14,083 nucleotides of DNA from Bacteroidetes bacterium QS_8_68_15 (GTDB lineage: Bacteria > Bacteroidota > Rhodothermia > Rhodothermales > Salinibacteraceae): assembly GCA_003023245.1 (NCBI GenBank), contig PXTR01000090.1, forward strand, positions 1 through 14,083. The letters run 5' to 3'. The translations under genes and the position numbers were made by a program. The first letter of the stretch is position 1, and each line of letters opens with the position of its first letter. The notes under the pieces were generated by a model, which was given only the letters and a program-made list of their open reading frames with translations, was not told the DNA's origin and did not search any database. Shown in pieces: positions 6,761-13,732 of this stretch.

Positions 6761-7978
6761 TCACTCAGGCGGCGGGCCGTCGTAGGCGGCGTCTTCGTAG
6801 AGCGTCCTGAGGAGATCTTGCGCCTCGGGAGTGAGGCGTCCGCCGTCGGCGGCGACGCGGCGAAGCGCCCGTGTCGCGCCGGCCTTGTTGCCGAGCCCGA
6901 GGCGCGCCTTGCCCAGAAAGAAGAGCGCTTCGAGCTGGAGGAACGACCCGGCCTCGGCGTCCGCGACGACGGCTTCGAGCCGGCGCTCGGCACGGCGGAG
7001 GCCTTCGGCATCGTAGCGCGGGAGCAGCCCCAGCGTGGTGGACCGCGCCGCCCGCAGGGTGCGGAGCGCGCGCAGGTAGCGCTGGTCGAGGCTCGAAGAG
7101 TCTGCCGATGCGGAGGGCGACGCCGCCCCGCCGCCGCGCAAGCGCAGGCCGCCGCCGCCGCCGCCGCCGGTGTAGCCTTCCACGCGCAGCCGCTCCCCTT
7201 CCACCGAGGCCAGGCGCTCCATCTGCGACTGCGAGAACCGGCTGGCTGCCCGGAGCGTCCCGTAGAGCACCACCACGGCCAGCACCGCCGCGCCCGCGTA
7301 GCGAACGGCTTTCGGCCACGCGGCGGGCCGCCAGAGACGACCCCCCGGCGTGCGGCGCTCGTCCGCGTCACGGTCCGCTTCGCGACGGTCCTCGCGGCGG
7401 GCTTCCGTCGCTCGCGCACGAGACGGCTCTTCGACACGGCGGTCGGGAGGGCCGTCGTCGTCGGGAGGGCCGTCGCCGGGGTGCGCGTAGCCGCCGGTTT
7501 CTTCGGACGTGTCTCGGGGAGAAGGAGAATCCGGATGGCTGGACGCGAGGTCGTGGCCGGTGAGAGCCGCGAAGTGGACGCGCGCGTCGGTGCTCTGCCG
7601 GTCGAGCGTGCGCAACCGCCGGGTCAACGCCGCATACCGTTGGCGCAGCGCGCTCCCCCGGTCGGCCTCGTCGAGCGCGGCGGCCACGCGGTCGAAGTCG
7701 TCGCGGAGCGCCGGCGGCAGCGTCTCGCGCGGGGTGGCCCGGAAGAACGCCAGCGCCTCGTCGGCAGCAGCCCCGTCGGCGGAAGCGCCGGTCTCGCTCG
7801 CCGCGGCGTCGGGGAGCGCCCTGAGCGCGCGGGCTTGCTCGAACAGGCGCTCCAGCGCGCGGATCTGATCCAACAGCGCCGCTCGCTCCGGATCGTCGGA
7901 GGCGTTCGCAGCGACGGCGTCCTGCTGTTCGGGCGTCAGATCCGGGTAGCGCAGAATGCCTTCTTCGAGGTCTTTCAT
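6761..7978 (-). CDS. Single-pass membrane protein with TPR-like C-terminus, putative anti-sigma/regulator
   Basis: A 405-residue protein (start MKDLEEGILRYPDLTPEQQD at 7978; the frame opens upstream to 8029 but that extension looks non-coding). The N-terminal 140 residues are helical and cytoplasmic and start like anti-sigma factors of ECF systems, though there is no HxxxCxxC zinc motif. A charged, Pro/Asp-rich linker (about 145-215) leads to one membrane helix at 224-243 (AVRYAGAAVLAVVVLYGTLRAA). Outside it come a seven-glycine run near 271 and an alpha-helical region (about 296-395) with TPR-like spacing (LEALFFLGKARLGLGNKAGATRALRRVAADGG). It lies 156 bp downstream of the sigma-factor gene on the same strand, which supports, but does not prove, a role as the partner that holds or senses for that sigma factor. 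Confidence 0.7.
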   Translation of the reverse strand: MKDLEEGILRYPDLTPEQQDAVAANASDDPERAALLDQIRALERLFEQARALRALPDAAASETGASADGAAADEALAFFRATPRETLPPALRDDFDRVAAALDEADRGSALRQRYAALTRRLRTLDRQSTDARVHFAALTGHDLASSHPDSPSPRDTSEETGGYAHPGDGPPDDDGPPDRRVEEPSRARATEARREDRREADRDADERRTPGGRLWRPAAWPKAVRYAGAAVLAVVVLYGTLRAASRFSQSQMERLASVEGERLRVEGYTGGGGGGGLRLRGGGAASPSASADSSSLDQRYLRALRTLRAARSTTLGLLPRYDAEGLRRAERRLEAVVADAEAGSFLQLEALFFLGKARLGLGNKAGATRALRRVAADGGRLTPEAQDLLRTLYEDAAYDGPPPE

Positions 7979-8134
7979 CTGGAAAACGTCGTCGAGGGAC
8001 AAAACTGAAAGGCCATGCCGATGAGACAAAGCAGCGAAGAGACGCCCCGGCGCAGGCAGGCGTTCGCCTCGGGGATCGCTTTCCCTCCCCCCGACGCGGG
8101 CCCGATAGAACGCATAACGTGCTTGTCGGAAAAT

Positions 8135-8833
8135 TTACGTTTCGGGGCGCGAGGACGCATTTTTACAAGTGTCGTCCCCCGGGGGTTCGACGAGCGCGCG
8201 CACCTCCGGGTCCTCGCACAGTTGCTGTCGGGCGCGCCCGGCGTAGGAGCGGGCCGTAGGAGCGGGCGTGTCCGTTTCTCGCTGAATCTCAGTGTAGGAG
8301 CGCCGTTCGAGGAAGCGCAGGCGAGCGACCGGCCGCAGATACTCCGGCAGGCGCGCAATCGCGTCGCGTACCGTCTTGCGCGCGAGCCCGGTGCCGGCGC
8401 CGGGCGGGACCTCCTCGTCGGCGGGAAGCGACGGGCTTTCTTCCTCGTCGATGGAGACGGCGGCCGGGCGGCGGCGACGCAGGTAGTTGAGGAACGTGTT
8501 TTTGCAAACCACGCTCACCCAGTGCGGATAGCGTCCGGGCTTGCGCACCCCGGCGCGCTTGTCTTCGACCTTCCGGTACGTCCGTGCGACCAACTCGTCG
8601 AGGTCGGAAGCCGGAGCGCTCGGCTGCGCAGCAAACTTGGCCAGAAAGTAGCGGCGCACGAAGCAGTACGTCCATAGGTCCACGGTGCGCTTCGCGTCGG
8701 TGCACGTCGCGTCGTCGGCGCTTTCGCCCCTCCACTGCCGAAACGCTCGCCCGGCACGCTCGGCGTCGTCGAGGCCGAAGGGCAACTGCTCGGTCAGCCG
8801 GCGGAGCGACTCGGGGACCGGAGTAAACGCCAT
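8135..8833 (-). CDS. ECF-type RNA polymerase sigma factor
   Basis: A 232-residue sigma-70 family protein. The start at 8833 (MAFTPVPESLRRL) is preferred; the frame is open to 9220 but that part overlaps the divergent rplM gene and has no family similarity. Region 2-like text runs from LWTYCFVRRYFLAKF to HWVSVVCKNTFLNYLRRRRPA (about 66-134), with the DELVARTYRKV helix within it. An acidic linker (SIDEEESPSLPADEE) follows. Region 4 (VRDAIARLPEYLRPVARLRFLERRSYTEIQRETDTPAPTARS, about 161-202) carries the helix-turn-helix for the -35 element. Region 3 is absent, as in ECF sigma factors. The next gene downstream encodes a membrane protein that may regulate it. Its targets cannot be told from the window. 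Confidence 0.85.
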   Translation of the reverse strand: MAFTPVPESLRRLTEQLPFGLDDAERAGRAFRQWRGESADDATCTDAKRTVDLWTYCFVRRYFLAKFAAQPSAPASDLDELVARTYRKVEDKRAGVRKPGRYPHWVSVVCKNTFLNYLRRRRPAAVSIDEEESPSLPADEEVPPGAGTGLARKTVRDAIARLPEYLRPVARLRFLERRSYTEIQRETDTPAPTARSYAGRARQQLCEDPEVRALVEPPGDDTCKNASSRPET

Positions 8834-9083
8834 GGAAACGGGGGCGAAAAGCTCAGGCGAGGAGGCGAGGACGGCGCTTCTCCGTCCTGCGTCAAGATTG
8901 ATGGAAGAACAGGCCGCCCCAAAACCCGGACCGACCGTTTCACGTGGTAGAAGAATGGCAGAGCGGGGCAACCCGTCCGACCGGCCGAGCGCCCGACCGG
9001 CCTCTCTGCCGGACCCCGCCCGAAGGGAAGGTCCCCCCTGCTTCGGGATTGATTTTGCTGACTGCCTGCCCCACATCATAGCG

Positions 9084-9530
9084 ATGAATACCGATAGCTT
9101 CAAGACGTTCAGCGCTAAGCCCGACGAGGTGGAGCGCCAGTGGTACGCCGTCGACGCCGCCGGCGAACCGATCGGCCGCCTCGCCGCACGCATTGCGCGC
9201 GTCTTGCGCGGAAAGCACAAGCCCGCCTACACGCCCCACGTAGACACCGGCGACTTCGTGATCGTCACCAACGCCGAGAAGGCGCGTTTCAGCGGGACGA
9301 AGGAGACGGACAAGGAATACTTCCAGTACAGCGGCTACCCCGGCGGCGGCAAGACGGCCACCCCGGCGGAGATGCGCGCGCACCGCCCCACCTTCCTGGT
9401 CGAAAACGCCGTGCACGGCATGATGCCGACCGGATCGCTCGGGGAAGAGATGTTCAAAAAGCTCAACGTCTACGAAGGCCCCGACCACCCGCACGAAGCG
9501 CAACAACCCACCGACCTACCGGAGAAGTAG
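9084..9530 (+). CDS. rplM: 50S ribosomal protein L13
   Basis: A 148-residue L13, a large-subunit protein that binds 23S rRNA early in assembly. The text follows the family throughout: WYAVDAAGEPIGRLAARIARVLRGK, YTPHVDTGDFVIVTNAEK, FQYSGYPGG, AVHGMMPTGSLGEEMFKKL and YEGPDHPHEAQQP. The ATG at 9084 is the natural start; the open frame upstream, to 8685, has no L13-like sequence. There is no clear Shine-Dalgarno motif, which is usual in Bacteroidetes-type bacteria. It is the first gene of the plus-strand translation cluster and diverges from the sigma-factor gene across a 250-bp spacer (8834-9083), in which I could not identify a convincing promoter. Confidence 0.97.
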   Translation: MNTDSFKTFSAKPDEVERQWYAVDAAGEPIGRLAARIARVLRGKHKPAYTPHVDTGDFVIVTNAEKARFSGTKETDKEYFQYSGYPGGGKTATPAEMRAHRPTFLVENAVHGMMPTGSLGEEMFKKLNVYEGPDHPHEAQQPTDLPEK

Positions 9531-9538
9531 GTTTTTTT
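9514..9538 (+). terminator. Intrinsic terminator at the end of rplM
   Basis: ACCTAC (9514-9519) pairs with GTAGGT (9527-9532) around a 7-base loop and is followed at once by seven T (9532-9538). The stem includes the rplM stop codon (TAG, 9528-9530). The stem is short, so it may only attenuate transcription into rpsI. Confidence 0.5.
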
Positions 9539-9651
9539 GATGATGGTTAAGCTGGTTGTCCGGCTTGGTCGTTGACCTGGGTAAACCAGAAAAACAAATG
9601 ACCAAACAGCCACGAAACCAGAAAACCAACTCGAACCTCGAGACGAGCGGA

Positions 9652-9681
9652 GCGCCCCGAAGGAAGTACTCCTGGGGTGCG
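9652..9681 (-). repeat. Inverted single copy of the 35-bp repeat core
   Basis: On the minus strand 9681-9664 reads CGCACCCCAGGAGTACTT, identical over 18 bases to 1484-1501. It is followed by CC and then TTCGGGGCGC (9661-9652), which equals 1547-1556. Compared with 1519-1556, eight bases between the two blocks are missing. It lies in the 190-bp rplM-rpsI spacer. The remainder of that spacer is A-rich, with two copies of AACCAGAAAA. Confidence 0.85.
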
Positions 9682-9720
9682 ACTCACGCCAGTAAACCGC
9701 AAACCCGAAACCGCAAAGCC

Positions 9721-10110
9721 ATGCCCACCCAGTACAACGCCATCGGCCGACGCAAGACCTCCACAGCGCGCGTCTACCTCGAAGCCGGCGACGGCACGAT
9801 CACCATCAACGGCCGTGAGGCGCCGGACTACTTCCCGCAGGATGCCCGCCGGCGCTCGGTGCTGATGCCCTTCGACGTGACCGACACGCTCGGCGAATAC
9901 GACGTGATGGTCAACGCCAACGGCGGCGGCCTCACCGGGCAGGCCGAAGCCGCGCGCCTCGGTATCGCTCGCGCGCTCGTCAAGATCGACGAGGAGATGA
10001 AAAAACCACTCCGCGAGGCCGGTTTCCTCACCCGCGACGACCGCATGGTCGAGCGCAAAAAGTACGGCCAGCCCAAAGCGCGCAAGAAAGGCCAGTTCTC
10101 GAAGCGGTAG
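9721..10110 (+). CDS. rpsI: 30S ribosomal protein S9
   Basis: A 129-residue S9, whose C-terminal tail reaches the P-site tRNA in the small subunit. The text matches the family: IGRRKTSTARVYLEAGDGTITINGR, DYFPQDARRRSVLMPF, NGGGLTGQAEAARLGIARAL, and the basic tail LTRDDRMVERKKYGQPKARKKGQFSKR. The terminal KR, conserved across bacteria, is present. The start is the ATG at 9721; the frame opens upstream through repeat-bearing spacer that is not S9-like. It follows rplM by 190 bp, a larger gap than the near-abutting arrangement in many bacteria. Confidence 0.97.
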   Translation: MPTQYNAIGRRKTSTARVYLEAGDGTITINGREAPDYFPQDARRRSVLMPFDVTDTLGEYDVMVNANGGGLTGQAEAARLGIARALVKIDEEMKKPLREAGFLTRDDRMVERKKYGQPKARKKGQFSKR

Positions 10111-10131
10111 TTTTCTGGTTGAATGTTTAAT

Positions 10132-10176
10132 GTTCAAGGTCGAAGGTTCTTCGGTTCGGAACCTTCGACCTTGAAC
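10132..10176. repeat. Perfect 18-bp inverted repeat between rpsI and rpsB
   Basis: GTTCAAGGTCGAAGGTTC (10132-10149) and its exact complement GAACCTTCGACCTTGAAC (10159-10176) flank the 9-base loop TTCGGTTCG. An outer GTTGA/TCAAC (10118-10122 with 10179-10183) could extend the structure. The RNA hairpin would be very stable. It lies 21 bp after the rpsI stop and 26 bp before the rpsB start. There is no T-run, so it may be an RNA processing or stability element or a mobile-type palindromic repeat rather than a terminator. Confidence 0.85.
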
Positions 10177-10202
10177 CGTCAACTTTACACCACTCCCCAC
10201 TC

Positions 10203-11279
10203 ATGGCAGACGAAAACCAAGGCCAGCAGCAGCAGGAAGGCGCGCCTCCCCAGGAAGAAACGGACGCCGAAGCGCCCGCCGCCGAAGCCGCCGACGAGAA
10301 ACCGTCCGATGCGGACGCTTCCGGCGAGGACGCTTCCGGCGAGGACGCCTCTGCGGAGACGAACACCGCGGTTGCAGCCGAAGAAGCGCCCGCGGCAGAG
10401 GAGGATCCCCAGGCGTCCGACGAGGACGAATTCTCCGAAGAGAAGGAGGAGGCCGCCACCGTCGCCGCCGAAGACGCTCCTGAGGAAGACCCGTCCGAAA
10501 GTGCTTCGGAGGCGCCCCAGAACGGCGAGGCGTCCGACGCCCAGCAGGCCGCCCAGCAGCAAGAGGCCGACGCCCACCGCGCGACCGTCGAGGATCTCCT
10601 CAAGGCCGGCGCGCACTACGGCCACCTCACCAGCCGGTGGCATCCGCGCATGGAGAAGTACATCTTCATGGAGCGCTCAGGGATCCACATCCTCGACCTC
10701 ATGCAGACGCAGGTGCTGCTCGACGAGGCCGCCGACGCGGCGCGCCGCTTTGCCGCGCGCGGCAAGGACGTCCTCTTCATCGGCACCAAAAAGCAGGCGC
10801 AGGACATCGTGCGCGAGGCGGCCCTGCGCACCGACCAGCCGCACATGGTCGAACGCTGGCTCGGCGGCACGATGACCAACTTTCAGACGATCCGCCGCTC
10901 GATCCGCCGCATGGAGGAGATCGAGAAGATGGATTCCGACGGCACGCTCGACAAGCTCAAAAAGAAAGAGAAGCTCGTCCGCCTGCGCGAGCACGAAAAG
11001 CTCGAAACCACCCTCGGCGGCATTCGCAAGATGCCGCGGCTGCCCGCCGCGGTCTTCGTCGTCGACATTCGCCGCGAGGAGATCGCCGTGCGCGAGGCCA
11101 ACAAGTTGGGGATCCCCGTCATCGCCATGGTGGACACCAACTGCGACCCGGACCGCGTGGACTACCCCATTCCCGCCAATGACGACGCCCTTTCGAGCAT
11201 CGACTTGGCCGCCACCGCCGTCGCCGACGCCATCGAAGAGGGCGCCCGCGAGCGCCAGGCCAAACAGGAAGAAGAATAG
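10203..11279 (+). CDS. rpsB: 30S ribosomal protein S2 with long acidic N-terminal extension
   Basis: A 358-residue protein whose S2 core begins near residue 127: ATVEDLLKAGAHYGHLTSRWHPRMEKYIF, then DLMQTQVLL, LFIGTKKQAQDIV, MVERWLGGTMTNFQTI, and PAAVFVVDIRREEIAVREANKLGIPVIAMVDTNCDPD. S2 helps assemble the small subunit and recruits protein S1 near the mRNA exit. Before the core stands a low-complexity extension of about 125 residues rich in Glu, Asp, Ala and Gln, with almost no basic residues. It includes a 15-bp DNA duplication (10314-10343, repeated ASGED). The extension is in the same frame with no stop, and no ATG fits better nearer the core, so it appears to be translated. The usual bacterial length is about 230-260 residues. 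Confidence 0.95.
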   Translation: MADENQGQQQQEGAPPQEETDAEAPAAEAADEKPSDADASGEDASGEDASAETNTAVAAEEAPAAEEDPQASDEDEFSEEKEEAATVAAEDAPEEDPSESASEAPQNGEASDAQQAAQQQEADAHRATVEDLLKAGAHYGHLTSRWHPRMEKYIFMERSGIHILDLMQTQVLLDEAADAARRFAARGKDVLFIGTKKQAQDIVREAALRTDQPHMVERWLGGTMTNFQTIRRSIRRMEEIEKMDSDGTLDKLKKKEKLVRLREHEKLETTLGGIRKMPRLPAAVFVVDIRREEIAVREANKLGIPVIAMVDTNCDPDRVDYPIPANDDALSSIDLAATAVADAIEEGARERQAKQEEE

Positions 11280-11411
11280 GTCTTCGTTCTTCGGTCTTTG
11301 GGCTTCGGGGCTTCTCGATCAGCCGCTTCAAATAAGGTTCCAAAGATCGAATCCGAGATCTCTTCTGAAAACGAATCCAAGACCCCAAACCCCAGTCCAA
11401 AATCCCAGCCC

Positions 11412-12251
11412 ATGAGCATTTCCGCCCAAGAGGTCAAACGCCTGCGCGACGCCACCGGCGTAGGCATGATGGACTGCAAAGACGCCCTCCAGCAGTCGGA
11501 CGGCGACTTCGACGAGGCCGTCTCCATTCTGCGCAAAAAAGGCCAGAAGGTCGCCGCCAAGCGCTCCGACCGCGAGGCCGACGAAGGGCTTATCGTCACG
11601 AGCGTCAGCTCCGATGGGAAGGCCGCCGCCATCGCCGAGGTCAACTGCGAGACCGACTTCGTGGCGCGCAACGACGACTTCCGCGCGTTTGCCAACGGGG
11701 TCGTGCGTCTCATCCTCGAAGCGCGCCCCGACGACCTCGACGCGCTGATGGCCCTCGACTTCGACGGCGACGCTACCGTCGAGCGCGCCCTGACGGACCT
11801 GACGGGCCGCATCGGCGAGAAGCTGGCGGTGCGCCGCTTTCAGATTGTCGAAGCCGCGAGCGACGGCAGCCGCATCGTTTCCTACGTGCACCCCGGCTCG
11901 CGCCTGGGCGTGCTCGTGGAGATGAACGGCAACGGCGAGGTGGAAGAGGCCGGGCGCGACGTGGCCATGCAGGTCGCCGCGCTCGACCCCATCGCGGCCT
12001 TCCGCGAGGAGGTGCCCGAGGAGGTGCAGAAAAAGGAAAAAGAAATCGCTCGCGAGGCTGCCCTCGACAGCGGCAAGCCCGAGCACGTGATCGACCAGAT
12101 CGTCGAAGGCAAGCTGCGCCGCTTCTTCGAAGACAACGTGCTCGTCGAGCAGGCGTTCGTCAAGGACGCCTCCAGGAGCGTGCAGGAGCGCCTTGACGAA
12201 GCCGACGCCGGCGTTGAGCGCTTCGTGCGCTACGCGCTGGGGGACGCGTAG
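11412..12251 (+). CDS. tsf: Elongation factor Ts
   Basis: A 279-residue EF-Ts, the guanine-nucleotide exchange factor that recharges EF-Tu with GTP. The UBA-like N-terminal domain reads [42 protein letters not shown]. The EF-Tu-contacting TDFVARN sits at 81-87. Later family signatures include [21 protein letters not shown] and [15 protein letters not shown]. The start is ATG 11412; the frame upstream to 11298 lies in the spacer. It follows rpsB by 132 bp, the standard rpsB-tsf order. That spacer contains loosely repeated purine- and pyrimidine-rich pieces (TCTTCGTTCTTCGGTCTTTG) but no clear terminator. Confidence 0.97.
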   Translation: MSISAQEVKRLRDATGVGMMDCKDALQQSDGDFDEAVSILRKKGQKVAAKRSDREADEGLIVTSVSSDGKAAAIAEVNCETDFVARNDDFRAFANGVVRLILEARPDDLDALMALDFDGDATVERALTDLTGRIGEKLAVRRFQIVEAASDGSRIVSYVHPGSRLGVLVEMNGNGEVEEAGRDVAMQVAALDPIAAFREEVPEEVQKKEKEIAREAALDSGKPEHVIDQIVEGKLRRFFEDNVLVEQAFVKDASRSVQERLDEADAGVERFVRYALGDA

Positions 12252-12589
12252 ATGGGACGGCGGACGATGGACCGAGTGGCCCGGGGCCTTGCGTCATACC
12301 CCTGCGGTGGGGCCTTGCGTCATACCCCCGCGGTGCACCATCGGCAGACGGCGGTCACTCATTCGGCCTGCGTTTTGCCGGCGGTCCTGGCGAATGCGAC
12401 AAACGAACGAGGGCCGGGCGTCCACCGTCTGCGTTCTGAAAGGGGCGCGTTCTCGTCCGCCCAACGGGGGCCGTGCCCTTTGCTATGGCTTCCCACTTCG
12501 TAGCCGCCCGCGCCTCGACACGTGTCGCGCGCCGCCTTACGTTTTCAGGTGTCTCCTGCTTTCCCTTCGCCTCTCCGAAGCGCCCCGCC
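12252..12589. other. tsf-pyrH spacer, no gene seen
   Basis: These 338 bp hold a 26-bp tandem duplication (12283-12334) and no credible coding frame. The pyrH frame is open back to 12473, but the 39 extra residues ([17 protein letters not shown]...) do not look like UMP kinase. I could not identify a promoter or terminator in it. Confidence 0.6.
12283..12334. repeat. 26-bp tandem duplication upstream of pyrH
   Basis: Two adjoining 26-bp units (12283-12308 and 12309-12334) differ at one base. Each contains CCTTGCGTCATACCCC followed by a GCGGT end. The unit is GC-rich and lies 32 bp after the tsf stop codon. Confidence 0.85.
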
Positions 12590-13438
12590 ATGTCTTCCGC
12601 CGGCCCCTCCTCGAACGACGACGAATCCTCGAACGACGACGAATCGCGCCCCCCGCGCGTGCTGCTGAAGGTCAGCGGGCAGGCGCTTCTGGGCGATGAC
12701 AAGCCCTTCGGCATCAGCGAAGACGTGCTGCGCGACTTTGCCCGCGACATCCGCGAGGCCGACGCGGCAGACGCCGAGCTGGCTATCGTCATCGGCGGGG
12801 GCAACATCTTTCGCGGCGTCGAGAGCGCCATCGGCGGGATGGACCGCGCCAATGCCGACTACATGGGCATGCTCGCCACTGTGATGAACGCGCTGGCGCT
12901 CCAGGACATCCTCGAACAGAGAGGGCTGGAGACGCGCCTCCTCACCGGGCTGGAGATGGACGAAGTGGCCGAGCCGTTCATCCGGCGGCGCGCCATTCGC
13001 CACCTCGAAAAAGGGCGCGTCGTCATCTTCGGCGCCGGCACGGGCAATCCCTACTTCACCACCGACACCGCCGCGGTGCTGCGCGCGCTCGAAATCGGCG
13101 CCGACCGCATCCTGAAGGGCACGCGCGTGAACGGGGTCTTCACCGCCGACCCCGAGACGGACCCTTCCGCCGAGCGCTTCGAGCGCATCCACGGGCGCGA
13201 GGTCATCGACCGCAACCTCGGCGTGATGGACCTGACGGCCTTTACGCTCTGCCGCGAGTCGTGCCTCCCGGTGACCGTCTTCGACATGCGCACCCGCGGG
13301 ACGCTGCGGCGCGTGCTCGACGGCGAGCCGCTGGGCACGCGCGTGCACTGGAACGACGACGACGCCCCGGTAGAGATGGTCTCCGGAGCCGCCTCCTCCG
13401 ACGATTCCCGCGCCGAAGCGGCTGCGCGACAGGCGTGA
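12590..13438 (+). CDS. pyrH: UMP kinase
   Basis: A 282-residue amino-acid-kinase-fold enzyme that phosphorylates UMP to UDP in pyrimidine nucleotide synthesis. Family motifs appear in order: [13 protein letters not shown] (24-36), [10 protein letters not shown] (67-76), [18 protein letters not shown] (89-106), [19 protein letters not shown] (148-166), [14 protein letters not shown] (175-188) and [10 protein letters not shown] (212-221). The ATG at 12590 gives a 20-residue polar leader in which SSNDDE is encoded twice by an exact 18-bp duplication (12608-12643). A C-terminal tail of about 25 residues also exceeds the E. coli enzyme (241 residues). The position between tsf and frr is the conserved bacterial order. 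Confidence 0.96.
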   Translation: MSSAGPSSNDDESSNDDESRPPRVLLKVSGQALLGDDKPFGISEDVLRDFARDIREADAADAELAIVIGGGNIFRGVESAIGGMDRANADYMGMLATVMNALALQDILEQRGLETRLLTGLEMDEVAEPFIRRRAIRHLEKGRVVIFGAGTGNPYFTTDTAAVLRALEIGADRILKGTRVNGVFTADPETDPSAERFERIHGREVIDRNLGVMDLTAFTLCRESCLPVTVFDMRTRGTLRRVLDGEPLGTRVHWNDDDAPVEMVSGAASSDDSRAEAAARQA

Positions 13439-13459
13439 TGCGTGACTCGTGATGCGTGA
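13434..13459. repeat. 14-bp direct repeat at the end of pyrH, with an inverted partner
   Basis: CGTGATGCGTGA occurs at 13434-13445 and 13448-13459 and overlaps the pyrH stop. The complement of 13645-13661 matches 13441-13457 at 15 of 17 bases, so similar sequence flanks the pyrH-frr spacer in opposite orientation. Confidence 0.7.
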
Positions 13460-13586
13460 AGCTGCTTTCTACGGTCGCTGGAGTAGGAAGCGGGCGGGAA
13501 CGTTTTCGGAGTGGCATCGCCAGTAGCATTTCGGCGCGAGCGCATCGGCTTGGCTTCATCACGCGCCCTGACCGCAGGGACGAAGT

Positions 13587-13630
13587 GCACTGCGGGCCAG
13601 CACTATAGCACTGCGGGCCAGCACTATAGC
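13587..13630. repeat. 21-bp perfect tandem duplication in the pyrH-frr spacer
   Basis: Two identical 21-bp units (13587-13607 and 13608-13628), each containing CTGCGGGCCAGCACTATA, stand head to tail. The first two bases of a third follow. The TATA-bearing units lie about 105 bp before frr in an otherwise GC-rich spacer with no coding frame. A role in frr expression is possible but not shown. Confidence 0.85.
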
Positions 13631-13732
13631 CTTTAGGTTGCAATACGCATCACGCGACACGCCCCCGCCCGAAACCCTCGTCGCCTCGTTCCGAACCCCC
13701 TTTTTCCGAAAGGAACCCCCTTCACCGAACCG

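Noticed and set aside
8242..8304. GTAGGAGCG occurring three times within the sigma-factor gene
   Set aside because: It is short, inside a coding region, and explained by Ala/Tyr/Arg codon use in and around the region 4 helix (RSYAGRAR).
9044..9083. Possible promoter TTGATT...CATCAT in front of rplM
   Set aside because: The -10-like element would put the transcript start almost on the ATG, and it does not fit the Bacteroidetes -7/-33 pattern.
8834..9220. Longer start for the sigma factor
   Set aside because: It would overlap the divergent rplM gene by over 130 bp, and the extra 129 residues are antisense L13 and spacer without sigma-like sequence.
12473..12589. Longer start for pyrH
   Set aside because: The 39 added residues are basic and unlike any UMP kinase N-terminus; the ATG at 12590 already gives a full-length enzyme.
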